Source: Pseudomonas taeanensis MS-3
GTDB taxonomy: Bacteria > Pseudomonadota > Gammaproteobacteria > Pseudomonadales > Pseudomonadaceae
NCBI RefSeq assembly: GCF_000498575.2
Contig: NZ_AWSQ01000006.1
Location: 124,001-188,000 of the forward strand
Reading direction: 5' to 3'
DNA length: 64,000 bases
The notes under the pieces are model-generated. The model saw only the letters and a program-made list of their open reading frames with translations. It did no database searches and was not told where the DNA came from. This document shows positions 35,606 to 44,578 of this stretch, piece after piece. The position numbers were made by a program, and so were the translations under genes. The stretch's first letter is position 1, and each line of letters opens with the position of its first letter.

Positions 35606-37150
35606 ATGCCCCGTAAAAGCTGGCGCGATGCCATCGCCGCCTACTCCAGTCCTGCCACCCTGGCTCTCCTGATACTCGGGTTCGCTGCAGGCCTGCCCTA
35701 TATGCTGGTGTTCTCGACGCTCTCGGTTTGGTTGCGTGAGGCGGGGGTAGCACGCGAGACCATCGGCTTCGCCAGCCTGATTGGCCTGGCCTATGCCTTT
35801 AAGTGGGTCTGGTCGCCCCTGCTCGACCAATGGCGCCTGCCCCTGCTCGGCAAGCTCGGCCGTCGACGCTCCTGGCTGGTGTTGGCACAGGTACTGATTG
35901 CCATCGGTCTGATCGGCATGGCGCTGTGCGATCCACAAACCCATCTGACCTGGCTGATCGCCCTGGCGGTATTGGTGGCTTTTGCCTCGGCTACCCAGGA
36001 CATCGCCGTCGACGCCTATCGCCTGGAAATCGTCGAGGAGACCCGCCAGGCGGCACTGGCTGCCAGCTACATGGCCGGTTATCGCATCGCGGCCCTGTTG
36101 GCCACTGCCGGTGCGCTGTATTTCGCCGAGGGGTTCGGCTCCACCGTGCAGCTCTATCAACACAGCGCCTGGGCCGGCACTTACCTGCTGTTCGCCCTGC
36201 TGATGCTGCCAGGCCTGCTGACCAGCCTGTGGATGCGCGAACCGCCGGTGCCCCTGCAAACCCAGCTGGCCGCAGCTCGCTACGGTTTCAGTCATCAGAT
36301 CGTTTCGGTGTTGGTGCTGATCGTTCTTCTGGTCTCGGTACCGGCGATGTTCACCCAGCTGTACTACACAGATTTCGCCAGCCTGGTGCGCGGCGAAGCC
36401 AGTCTGCTTGACCTGTTGCTGGAGGATCGCGCCTTCCTGCGCGCCCTGCTCTACACCATTCTCACCAGCCTGTGCCTGTCCACCATGGGCCGACGCGGCT
36501 TGGCGCCGGTATTGACCCCGGTCAACGACTTCATCCTGCGCTACCGCTGGCAAGCTCTGCTGCTGCTGGGCCTGATCGCCACCTACCGCATGTCGGACAC
36601 GGTGATGGGGGTAATGGCCAACGTGTTCTATATCGACCAAGGCTTCACCAAGGACCAGATCGCCAGCGTCAGCAAGCTGTTCGGCTTGGTCATGACCCTG
36701 CTCGGCGCCGGGATCGGCGGTCTATTGATTGTGCGCTTCGGCATCTTGCCGATTCTGTTCATTGGCGGCGTGGCCTCGGCGGCGACCAACCTGTTGTTCC
36801 TCATGCTGGCAGGCATGGGTGCGGACTTGCAGATGCTGATCCTCACCATCAGCGCCGATAACTTCAGTGCCGGCCTGGCCACAGCAGCGTTCGTCGCCTA
36901 CCTGTCGAGCCTGACCAACCTCAAGTTCTCCGCGACCCAATATGCCCTGCTCAGCTCGATCATGCTTCTGCTACCGCGACTGATCGGCGGCTATTCCGGG
37001 GTCATGGTGGAAAAGCTCGGTTACGCCCAGTTCTTCCTCATCACCGCCCTGCTGGGGGTTCCGACCTTGGTGCTGATCGCCTTGCAATGGAAGCGCGAAG
37101 GTCCGCAGACCAATGGTTCGACCTCGGCAACACCGCCTGAGCAGGCGTAA
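35606..37150 (+). CDS. ampG: Muropeptide permease AmpG
   Basis: A 514-residue inner-membrane transporter with about 12-14 helices that imports anhydro-muropeptides for peptidoglycan recycling and so affects AmpC beta-lactamase induction. Landmarks include LGFAAGLPYMLVFSTLSVWL, shown in part, at about residues 24-42, and the SATQDIAVDAYRLE motif near residue 135. ATG 35606 starts the conserved region; an upstream in-frame start at 35531 overlaps the gene before. It is probably co-transcribed with the Atl gene. Confidence 0.95.
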   Translation: MPRKSWRDAIAAYSSPATLALLILGFAAGLPYMLVFSTLSVWLREAGVARETIGFASLIGLAYAFKWVWSPLLDQWRLPLLGKLGRRRSWLVLAQVLIAIGLIGMALCDPQTHLTWLIALAVLVAFASATQDIAVDAYRLEIVEETRQAALAASYMAGYRIAALLATAGALYFAEGFGSTVQLYQHSAWAGTYLLFALLMLPGLLTSLWMREPPVPLQTQLAAARYGFSHQIVSVLVLIVLLVSVPAMFTQLYYTDFASLVRGEASLLDLLLEDRAFLRALLYTILTSLCLSTMGRRGLAPVLTPVNDFILRYRWQALLLLGLIATYRMSDTVMGVMANVFYIDQGFTKDQIASVSKLFGLVMTLLGAGIGGLLIVRFGILPILFIGGVASAATNLLFLMLAGMGADLQMLILTISADNFSAGLATAAFVAYLSSLTNLKFSATQYALLSSIMLLLPRLIGGYSGVMVEKLGYAQFFLITALLGVPTLVLIALQWKREGPQTNGSTSATPPEQA

Positions 37151-37506
37151 CCCCCACCGGCAACCACTCCTGCCTGAACGACTAGCCGCCCACTCGCCTG
37201 GGCAGGCGGTTCACGCCTGAACGCACACGCCTGCCGAGTGCGCCCCTTCTTGGCTTTCGCCTAACTGCCAGTCACGGGTCGGCTTGTCCCCCCATGGATT
37301 TACCCCAGAGCCCCCAGTAGCTCGGAATTGAATCAGCGCTGGGCGATTCGCAGGGCTTCATCATGGCGCCAGAGGGTGCCCCGCGCGGCGCAAGATGGTA
37401 AGTTTTGTTATCTGGGTATCGGCGCAGGCCTCTCCCGCGAAGAAAAGTCGCTGAGACCAGCGACAGTCGACTCGACAAAATAATAACTATTAACGCGAGG
37501 TGAGCC
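37151..37506. other. Intergenic gap of 356 bp
   Basis: No gene, repeat or terminator stands out. An AT-rich patch just before 37500 (AATAATAACTATTAACG) probably carries the promoter for the InaA-type kinase, but I could not fix a -35 box, and no ColR-like box is present. Confidence 0.4.
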
Positions 37507-38235
37507 ATGAAGGCAGACACTCATGCAGCCGGCACGTATGACCGAGGCACGTTCGACCGCGCCGCGCTCAATGCCTGGTGGCAGCTGCAAGGTGAGTGGG
37601 TTGAGGAACCCAACGTGAGACGCGATGGCAGCAGCGGCGTACAACGCATTCACGACAAACAGGGCCGCCTGCTGTACGCCAAGCGTCAGGTTGGCCACCT
37701 GTACCGCAGCCTGCGGCATCCCCTCGGCAGCCCGACCGTACTGCGCGAACGTGCCGCCTTGCTCGGTGCACGCAAAGCCGGCGTAAACGTCCCTGAGATC
37801 GTTTATTGCGCAGCCGAACAGGGTCCGGATGGTTGGCGTGGACTACTGATCACCGCCGCCCTGGACGGCTTTCAAGCGCTTGACGAATGGTATGCCCAGG
37901 GCGGTCGCGAACGCCACGGCGAGCAACTGCATAAGCGCCTGCTGCAAGAAATCGCGACCAATCTGGCACGCCTGCACCTGGCGCGCTGGCAGCACGGCTG
38001 CCTGTACGACAAGCACATATTCGTACGGATCACTGGAGCCGGCGAGGCGGCGCAGGTGGACGTGGCGCTGCTCGACCTGGAAAAATGCCGTCGACGCTTG
38101 ACTCGCACCCAGGCCGCCTTGCACGACCTACGACAACTAAAACGCCATTCGGCGTGGAACGAGGCGGACTGGCAGCGCCTGATCGATGCCTATCAGGCCA
38201 CCTTCGGTAGCGCTATTAAAGGGCTACCAGCCTGA
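37507..38235 (+). CDS. inaA: InaA-type lipopolysaccharide core kinase-like protein (copy 1)
   Basis: A 242-residue protein with a small eukaryotic-like kinase fold. The N-lobe lysine lies in LLYAKRQVGHLYRS (about 55-68), the catalytic loop is HGCLYDKHIF (His163 on), and the metal-binding Asp is in LLDLEKCRRR. It resembles WaaP/InaA kinases that phosphorylate heptose in the LPS core; InaA itself is a stress- or weak-acid-inducible member. A second, clearly related copy lies at 45945-46670. This copy is monocistronic, between ampG and mscS. Confidence 0.85.
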   Translation: MKADTHAAGTYDRGTFDRAALNAWWQLQGEWVEEPNVRRDGSSGVQRIHDKQGRLLYAKRQVGHLYRSLRHPLGSPTVLRERAALLGARKAGVNVPEIVYCAAEQGPDGWRGLLITAALDGFQALDEWYAQGGRERHGEQLHKRLLQEIATNLARLHLARWQHGCLYDKHIFVRITGAGEAAQVDVALLDLEKCRRRLTRTQAALHDLRQLKRHSAWNEADWQRLIDAYQATFGSAIKGLPA

Positions 38236-38268
38236 ACCCACGGTGTCTCAGGCTTGACCTCCTGCAGA

Positions 38269-38302
38269 TGCAGCTAAGCACCATAACCAACGCTTAGCTG
38301 CA
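38269..38302. terminator. Hairpin between convergent genes
   Basis: TGCAGCTAAGC and GCTTAGCTGCA form a perfect 11-bp stem around a 12-base loop, followed rightward by CTTTT. It lies between the stops of inaA copy 1 and mscS. Confidence 0.6.
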
Positions 38303-38317
38303 CTTTTGCGCTGGGCC

Positions 38318-39145
38318 TCAGCTCGCCTGCATCAGATGCACCACTCGCTGTGGGAATGGAATGCCGATGCCGGCTTCGTCCAGACGCTCCTTGACCAACT
38401 CGGTGAACTCGAACGTCACCGGCCAGAAATCTGCGGTTGCCACCCAGATACGCAGTGACAGATCGACCGAGCTGTCGCCCAAACCGACCACGTACACCAC
38501 CGGCGCCGGATCCTTGAGTACGCGCGGATCTTCGGCGATCTTCAGCAATACTTCACGCGCCTTCTTGATATCGCTGGAGTAGTCGATACCGACCTTGATT
38601 TCCGCACGACGCTTGGGCTCAGTCGAATAGTTGGTTATATGGTCGTTGGACAGATTGCCATTGGGCACGATCACCACTTTATTGTCCGCGGTCTTCAGCG
38701 TGGTATGAAAAATATGGATGCTGTCGACAGTGCCCGACACGCCCTGCGCCTCGATCCAGTCGCCAGCGCGAAACGGGCGGAACATGATGATCAGCACCCC
38801 TCCGGCAAAGTTCGCCAGACTGCCTTGCAACGCCAAGCCAATCGCCAGGCCGGCAGCACCGATAACGGCAATAAAAGAGGTAGTCTCCACGCCGATCATC
38901 GACGTCACGCTGACCAGCAGCAGCACCTTGAGGGCAATGCTGGCCAGGCTGCTGATGAAACTGTGCAGGGCGCGGTCAACATTGCGCGCGTCCAGCAGTG
39001 TGCGAACTTTGCGAGTCAGGACATTGATCAACCACCAGCCGACCAGCAAGGTGAGCAGGGCCAGCGTCAACTTGCCACTGTAGTTCAACACCACAGGTAG
39101 CCAGGTCTCGGACATCTTCTCCAGTTGTTCGATATTCATTTCCAT
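38318..39145 (-). CDS. mscS: Small-conductance mechanosensitive channel MscS
   Basis: The 275-residue heptameric inner-membrane channel relieves osmotic downshock. It has three helices, the pore helix with the Gly/Ala-rich motif GAAGLAIGLALQGSLANFAGG (seen in part, about 97-116), then a cytoplasmic beta domain (FRAGDWIE and VIVPNGNLSNDHITNYS). The start at 39145 has AAGGAG six bases upstream; a longer version to 39211 is not supported. Length is near E. coli MscS (286). Confidence 0.94.
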   Translation of the reverse strand: MEMNIEQLEKMSETWLPVVLNYSGKLTLALLTLLVGWWLINVLTRKVRTLLDARNVDRALHSFISSLASIALKVLLLVSVTSMIGVETTSFIAVIGAAGLAIGLALQGSLANFAGGVLIIMFRPFRAGDWIEAQGVSGTVDSIHIFHTTLKTADNKVVIVPNGNLSNDHITNYSTEPKRRAEIKVGIDYSSDIKKAREVLLKIAEDPRVLKDPAPVVYVVGLGDSSVDLSLRIWVATADFWPVTFEFTELVKERLDEAGIGIPFPQRVVHLMQAS

Positions 39146-39287
39146 CTGCCGCTCCTTTTCAACGCTTTTCAGCCAACATGCGTTTTCCAACGCATAAAAC
39201 GCAACCGCCATGGCAAGCCATGGCGGTCAAACTGCTATCACACCCGCTGCGACGCCAATCCGCCGCCTGAGTTCAATATTTCGCGGA

Positions 39288-39767
39288 TCAATCGCGGAAA
39301 TTGTTGTACTGCAACGGCATATCGAATTCCTTGGCCCGCAGGGCGGCGATCGCTTCTTGCAGGTCATCGCGTTTCTTGCCGGTAATACGCACCTGCTCGC
39401 CCTGAATCGCAGCTTGAACCTTGAGCTTGCAGTTCTTGATATGGGCGACAATTTTCTTCGCCAGTTCCTTGTCGATGCCCTCACGAAAGGTCACTTCCTG
39501 CTTGATCACCTTACCGGAGGCGTAGGCATCTTTGGTTTCCATGCACTGGCTATCAATCTTGCGCTTGATCAAGTTACTGCGCAGGATTTCGAGCATCTGC
39601 TCAAGCATGAAGTCTGCTTCGGCGGTCAAGGTAACGGTCAGGTCCTTGTGCTCCAGGCTGCACTTGCCGCGCAGGTCAAAACGCCGCTCCAGCTCCTTGA
39701 CGGCATTGTCCATTGCATTGGTGAATTCATGCTTGTCCAGCTCGGACACCACGTCGAACGAGGGCAT
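39288..39767 (-). CDS. yajQ: YajQ family nucleotide-binding protein
   Basis: A 159-residue cytoplasmic protein beginning MPSFDVVSELDKHEFTNA and ending PLQYNNFRD, the standard YajQ ends. Members bind nucleotides, and some in Xanthomonas and Pseudomonas bind c-di-GMP and alter transcription. In this window it lies close to a response regulator with a degenerate GGDEF domain. The start at 39767 is supported by an AGGAGG-like site upstream. Confidence 0.95.
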   Translation of the reverse strand: MPSFDVVSELDKHEFTNAMDNAVKELERRFDLRGKCSLEHKDLTVTLTAEADFMLEQMLEILRSNLIKRKIDSQCMETKDAYASGKVIKQEVTFREGIDKELAKKIVAHIKNCKLKVQAAIQGEQVRITGKKRDDLQEAIAALRAKEFDMPLQYNNFRD

Positions 39768-39919
39768 GGGCTTCCTCCTGATAGACGGCGCAACCCAAGT
39801 CACAGATGGGACGCGCCAGGCTTGTTGATGGTTAAAATGCGCGGTCATTATATAACCGTCGCGACAGACACTGCCCGGGCATGTTCCGGCCCCTTTATTT
39901 ATGCCCAGCGAGCCTGCCT

Positions 39920-40885
39920 ATGCCACACCCTCATCTCAGCATCCTGGTGGTTGACGACGCCAAGTTCTCCAGCGCGATGATCGGCCGGGCCTTGAGTCAA
40001 GCCGGCTATCAGGATCTGCGTTTCGCCGACAGCGCCGCAGAAGCCCTCAAACTACTCGAACAGCGCCCCGCCAGCGTACTGCTGGCGGATTGGCTGATGC
40101 CGGAGATGGATGGCCTGGAACTGACCGGCCGGGTGCGTCAGCAGGATGAGATGACCGACCACTACACCTACGTCATGCTGTTAACCGGCAAGGAAGGCGA
40201 ACGAGTCATGGCCGAAGCCTTCGACCGCGGCGTCGATGACTTCATCAGCAAGGCGGCCATGCACGAACAGTTGGTGCCACGGGTGTATGCCGCCGACCGA
40301 CTGTGCAACACCTTGCAGCGCCTGCTTCATGAAAACCACCTATTGACCGAAAACATCGCCAGTCTGGAGCAACGCAACCTGGTCGACCCTCTGACCGGCC
40401 TGGGCAACCTGCGCTACCTGCAGCAGAAATTGCTCGATAGCCTGCGTCAGGTCGAATCACGCGGCGGCGCCCTGTGTTACCTGTTGATCGGCTTACAGAA
40501 TGCCGGCGAGCTCCGCCAGAGACATGGCGATAGTTTTTATAATGAGTTGTTGCATGGAGTGGCCCGGCGCCTACAGCAACTGGTGCGACCGCTGGACGTG
40601 CTGGTGCGTCTCGACGACAACCACTTCGCCCTGATCACCCTGCTCGAAGACCTGCACGAATGCTCGCCCAGCAGCTTCAAGCGCCTGCACGAGGGGCTGA
40701 ACCTCAAGGCGTTCAAAACCAGTGAAGGCTTCATCAATCTCAAGGCCGGTATCAGCCTGGTTGGTCTCGACGCCAAAGCCCTGCCCATCGACCCGGAAAG
40801 ACTGATCAGCCATGCCGCCAAGCTGCTACCCGAGTCTTATGTCAGCGAGCGGGTCACAGCCATGCGTCTGCCGCTGCCGAAATAA
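39920..40885 (+). CDS. Response regulator with degenerate GGDEF domain
   Basis: The 321-residue protein has a receiver domain (phosphorylated Asp57 in LLADWLMPEMDG, acidic pair in VVDDAKF) and a GGDEF-like domain starting DPLTGLGNLRYLQQKL. The catalytic motif is replaced by LDDNHF, so it should not make c-di-GMP; it may bind partners or GTP. I recall the PAO1 neighbour PA4396 as a similar degenerate protein. ATG 39920 is chosen over an ATG at 39881, as it starts the receiver fold. Its kinase may be the sensor at 41891. Confidence 0.9.
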   Translation: MPHPHLSILVVDDAKFSSAMIGRALSQAGYQDLRFADSAAEALKLLEQRPASVLLADWLMPEMDGLELTGRVRQQDEMTDHYTYVMLLTGKEGERVMAEAFDRGVDDFISKAAMHEQLVPRVYAADRLCNTLQRLLHENHLLTENIASLEQRNLVDPLTGLGNLRYLQQKLLDSLRQVESRGGALCYLLIGLQNAGELRQRHGDSFYNELLHGVARRLQQLVRPLDVLVRLDDNHFALITLLEDLHECSPSSFKRLHEGLNLKAFKTSEGFINLKAGISLVGLDAKALPIDPERLISHAAKLLPESYVSERVTAMRLPLPK

Positions 40886-40930
40886 ATCGCAACCAGGACA
40901 CGTCATGCGAATAAATCAAAGCGCGTTGCA

Positions 40931-41842
40931 ATGAGCTGGCACATTCTCGGTGCCGGTAGCCTGGGCAGCCTGTGGGCCGTCCGCCTGGCCCGCTGTGGCC
41001 TGCCGGTACAACTGATCCTGCGCGACCAGAGCCGCCTCGAGGCGTATCAACGCGCCGGCGGTTTGACCCTGGTCGAGCAGGGCCGCCCCCAGTTGCACCC
41101 AATCGCCGCGCAAACGGCCAACGACCCCGAGCCAATTCAGCGCCTGCTGGTGGCCTGTAAAGCCTATGACGCCGAAGCGGCCGTTGCCCGCCTGGCGCCA
41201 CGCCTGGCCGCGAATGCCGAGCTGATCCTCCTGCAAAACGGCCTGGGCAGCCAGGCCGCGGTGGCCGCCCAAGCTCCTCAGGCTCGCTGCATCCTCGCCA
41301 GCAGCACCGAAGGTGCGTTCCGTGAAGATGACTTTCGCGTGGTGTTCGCCGGCCATGGCCACACCTGGCTCGGCGACCCACTCGACCTCAGCCCTCCCGG
41401 GTGGCTGAACGAACTCGAACGCAGTGGCATCGTGCACGACTGGAGCCTGGATATCCTCAGCCGGCTGTGGCGCAAGCTGGCCCTGAACTGCGCAATCAAC
41501 CCATTGACCGTGCTGTACGACTGCCGCAATGGCGGCCTGAGCGAGCACCCAGCCGAAATCACCACGCTCTGCGCCGAACTGGGCGAACTGCTTGAAACCT
41601 GTGGTCAACCCGCCGCCGCCACGGATCTGCATGACGAGGTGCTGCGCGTAATCCAGGCCACCGCGGCGAACTACTCCTCGATGCTTCAGGATGTGCGGCA
41701 AGGCCGCCGCACCGAGATCGCCTACCTGCTCGGTCATGCCTGCGCCGCGGCCCAACGGCATAACCTGGCCGTACCACATCTGCGTGCGCTGCATACGCGC
41801 CTGGTCCAGCACCTGAACGCGCATGGATTGCCCAGCCAATAA
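40931..41842 (+). CDS. panE: 2-dehydropantoate 2-reductase (ketopantoate reductase)
   Basis: A 303-residue cytoplasmic enzyme of pantothenate synthesis that reduces ketopantoate with NADPH. The N-terminal nucleotide site is ILGAGSLGSLWAVRLAR, with the catalytic Lys in ACKAYD (about residue 77) and a Glu in the C-terminal helical domain. SSMLQDVRQGRRTEI is the typical C-terminal marker. It is between the response regulator and the histidine kinase in a run of same-strand genes. Confidence 0.93.
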   Translation: MSWHILGAGSLGSLWAVRLARCGLPVQLILRDQSRLEAYQRAGGLTLVEQGRPQLHPIAAQTANDPEPIQRLLVACKAYDAEAAVARLAPRLAANAELILLQNGLGSQAAVAAQAPQARCILASSTEGAFREDDFRVVFAGHGHTWLGDPLDLSPPGWLNELERSGIVHDWSLDILSRLWRKLALNCAINPLTVLYDCRNGGLSEHPAEITTLCAELGELLETCGQPAAATDLHDEVLRVIQATAANYSSMLQDVRQGRRTEIAYLLGHACAAAQRHNLAVPHLRALHTRLVQHLNAHGLPSQ

Positions 41843-41890
41843 GCCGCGCGTTACCCTGCTCGCACTTTCGCCATAGCGACGTACCCGCCC

Positions 41891-43909
41891 ATGCTTCTGC
41901 GTCAGCGCCTCGAAAACCTGCCCGTCGGTCGCAAGCTGCTGGCCGCTCTACTGGTCCTGCTGATGGCGGTACTGCTGGTCGCCAACCTGGCGTTCATCAG
42001 CGCGGCCTACTGGATTTCCCAAGAGAGCATGGCGCCACAAGCCTTGCACACCCTCGGCCGACTGATCGCCAGCCCGCCCCTGAGCCAAGAGGCGCTGAGC
42101 TCGGCGAGCGCTGCCGAAGGCCTGCTCAAACGTCTGGATGATTACGCACCGCTGCGCGCGGCGGTGATCTACGACAGCGACGGCGCCAGCCTGGCGCAGC
42201 TGCAGCGCGGCGAGGAGCTGCTCCTACCGCTGCGCGTCGAGCAACTGGACTCCTGGCGCTACAGCGAATTCCGCACCAACCTGCTGGTCGAACTGCCGCA
42301 GCACGGCAATCGCCCCGGGCACTTGCTGTTGGTCGCCTCGGGCGAGCTGCCTGGCGCCTTTTACACCGGCACCCTGACTGCCAGCGGAGCGATCCTGTTC
42401 GTCAGCATCCTGCTGTGGTTTGCCGTGGCGCGACAAATCCGCCGCCTGGTGACCAAGCCGATCCGCAGGCTGGAAGAATTGTCGCGTCAGGTCACCCGCG
42501 AGGAGAACTATGCCTTGCGCGCCGGTCGCGGTAATCAGGACGAGATTGGCAGCCTGGCCGACGCATTCAACACCATGCTGATGCGCATCGAGGCGCGCGA
42601 GCAGCAACTCAAGCGCGCCCGCGACGACGCCCAGGAGGCATTCGACCAAGCGCATAACCTGGCCGAGGAGACCCGTCATTCCAACCGCAAGCTGGAACTG
42701 GAAGTCCAGGTGCGCAGCAAGATCGAGAAGAAGCTCACAGGGTTCCAGAACTACCTCAACAGCATCATCGACTCCATGCCCTCGGCGCTGATTGCCCTCG
42801 ACGAGCAACTCTACGTGACGCAATGGAACCAGGCCGCCAGCGCCCTCTCCGGCACCCGCCTGGACGAAGCGCTGAACCAGCCGGTATTTCTCGCCTTCCC
42901 ACCACTGAAAGCCTTTCTCGCGCAACTCAAACACAGTGTCGAACAGCACAAGGTCGAGGAAGTCGAACGGGTGACCTGGAGCAAGGGCGAAGAGTCGCGC
43001 CACTATGCGCTGACCTTCTACCCCTTGATGGGCGGCACCGGGCGCGGCGTGGTGATCCGCATCGACGACATCACCCAGCGCCTGAGCCTGGAAGAAATGA
43101 TGGTGCAGTCGGAGAAGATGCTCTCGGTCGGCGGCCTCGCCGCCGGCATGGCCCACGAGATCAACAACCCGCTCGGCGCCATCTTGCATAACGTGCAGAA
43201 CATTCGCCGTCGCCTGTCGCCGGAACTGGCGAAGAACCAGCAACACGCCGAGCAGATCGGCGTCAGCCTGGATGCCATCGACCATTACCTGCACGCCCGC
43301 GAAGTGCCCCGCCTGCTCGACGGAATCCAGCAGGCCGGCACTCGCGCGGCGAAGATCGTCAGCCACATGCTCAGTTTCAGTCGCCTGAGCAACCGGCAGC
43401 TGGCACCCTGCGAACTGCCTGCGCTGATCGATCAGGCGCTGGAAATCGCCAGTAATGACTTCGACCTGACGGAAAGTTTCGACTTCAAGAGCCTGGTCAT
43501 CCAGCGCGAATTCGACCCTGCGCTCGGCCCCGTCCCGGGTATTGCCAACGAACTGGAGCAGGTACTGCTCAACCTGCTGAAAAACGCCGCCCAGGCGATT
43601 CACCAGCGCGACGACGAGAGCCTGCCTGGGCAGATAACCCTGCGCACCAAGCTGGCGCCCCCCTGGGTGGAGGTGCAGGTGGAAGACAACGGGATCGGCA
43701 TGCCCGAGTCGGTGCGCAAGCGCATCTTCGAGCCCTTCTTCACTACCAAGGAAGTCGGCCAGGGCACCGGGCTGGGTCTGTCGGTCTCCTACTTCATCAT
43801 CACCAACAACCACAAAGGGCAAATGGAAGTGCAGTCCAAACCGGGCCAGGGTACGTGCTTCACCCTGCGCCTGCCGCTGCCTGCCGCCCCCACACATTCA
43901 GGGCTGTAA
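41891..43909 (+). CDS. Membrane sensor histidine kinase with HAMP and PAS domains
   Basis: This 672-residue kinase has two membrane helices (about 18-40 and 157-178) enclosing a periplasmic domain of about 115 residues, a HAMP (TKPIRRLEELSRQV), a coiled linker, a PAS domain (about 290-400), and a HisKA-type phosphorylation site (GMAHEINNPLG, His422) followed by an HATPase domain with N-box and GTGLGLSVSYFI. It has no receiver domain. The equivalent PAO1 gene PA4398 affects swarming, as I recall. It may pair with the receiver protein at 39920. Confidence 0.93.
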   Translation: MLLRQRLENLPVGRKLLAALLVLLMAVLLVANLAFISAAYWISQESMAPQALHTLGRLIASPPLSQEALSSASAAEGLLKRLDDYAPLRAAVIYDSDGASLAQLQRGEELLLPLRVEQLDSWRYSEFRTNLLVELPQHGNRPGHLLLVASGELPGAFYTGTLTASGAILFVSILLWFAVARQIRRLVTKPIRRLEELSRQVTREENYALRAGRGNQDEIGSLADAFNTMLMRIEAREQQLKRARDDAQEAFDQAHNLAEETRHSNRKLELEVQVRSKIEKKLTGFQNYLNSIIDSMPSALIALDEQLYVTQWNQAASALSGTRLDEALNQPVFLAFPPLKAFLAQLKHSVEQHKVEEVERVTWSKGEESRHYALTFYPLMGGTGRGVVIRIDDITQRLSLEEMMVQSEKMLSVGGLAAGMAHEINNPLGAILHNVQNIRRRLSPELAKNQQHAEQIGVSLDAIDHYLHAREVPRLLDGIQQAGTRAAKIVSHMLSFSRLSNRQLAPCELPALIDQALEIASNDFDLTESFDFKSLVIQREFDPALGPVPGIANELEQVLLNLLKNAAQAIHQRDDESLPGQITLRTKLAPPWVEVQVEDNGIGMPESVRKRIFEPFFTTKEVGQGTGLGLSVSYFIITNNHKGQMEVQSKPGQGTCFTLRLPLPAAPTHSGL

Positions 43910-43911
43910 AT

Positions 43912-44493
43912 ATGGGTTATCGACTGTCGAAGATTTACACACGCACCGGCGACAAGGGTGAAACCGGCTTGGCCGACGGTAGGCGGGTCAGCAAGGATCA
44001 CCCGCGAGTAGAGGCCATGGGCGAAGTCGACACGCTGAACAGCCAGCTCGGCCTGCTCCTGGCCGAGCTGGCCGAACAGGCACTCCAGCAGCCCGCGCTG
44101 AACGAAATAAGCGAGGTGCTCGCGCCCTGTCAGCATCGTCTGTTCGACCTCGGCGGCGAGCTGGCGATGCCGGACTACCAGGCGCTGCACGAGGATGAAG
44201 TCGAACGTCTGGAGGCGGCGATCGACCGCTGGAACGAAGAGCTCGGCCCGCTGGAGAACTTCATCCTGCCCGGCGGCTCCCGCCTGATTGCCCAGGCCCA
44301 CGTGTGCCGTAGCCTGGCCCGTGGGGCAGAACGGCGCTGCCAGCAACTGAATGCCGAGGAGCCTATCCGCGCCGTCGGGCTGGCCTACGTCAACCGGTTA
44401 TCCGACCTGCTGTTCGTCGCCGCACGCCTGATCGCCCGCCGCCAGCAGATCGCCGAAGTGCTCTGGCAGGCGGCGCCAAAACAACCGGATTAA
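43912..44493 (+). CDS. PduO-type cob(I)alamin adenosyltransferase
   Basis: A 193-residue cytoplasmic enzyme that transfers adenosyl from ATP to cob(I)alamin. The N-terminal ATP-site motif KIYTRTGDKGETGLADG (residues 7-23) and the C-terminal SLARGAERRCQQL and NRLSDLLFVAAR motifs mark the PduO family. It begins 3 bp after the kinase stop, so it is co-transcribed. ATG 43912 is the only start giving the conserved MGYRLSKIYTRTGD. Confidence 0.92.
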   Translation: MGYRLSKIYTRTGDKGETGLADGRRVSKDHPRVEAMGEVDTLNSQLGLLLAELAEQALQQPALNEISEVLAPCQHRLFDLGGELAMPDYQALHEDEVERLEAAIDRWNEELGPLENFILPGGSRLIAQAHVCRSLARGAERRCQQLNAEEPIRAVGLAYVNRLSDLLFVAARLIARRQQIAEVLWQAAPKQPD

Positions 44494-44496
44494 CCT

Positions 44497-44526
44497 GCTG
44501 GCGATGCTCTTGGATGAGTCGCCAGC
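44497..44526. terminator. Hairpin between convergent genes
   Basis: GCTGGCGA and TCGCCAGC form a perfect 8-bp stem with a 14-base loop right after the adenosyltransferase stop. No T-run follows, so it is a weak terminator candidate. Confidence 0.4.
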
Positions 44527-44578
44527 AAGCTAGCACTGATGCACACGGAAATTCGCCGCCCCGCGCCGCTCTAAACAC

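Noticed and set aside
42224..43897. 557-residue open frame opposite the histidine kinase
   Set aside because: The kinase domains are complete on the plus strand; the opposing frame is a shadow.
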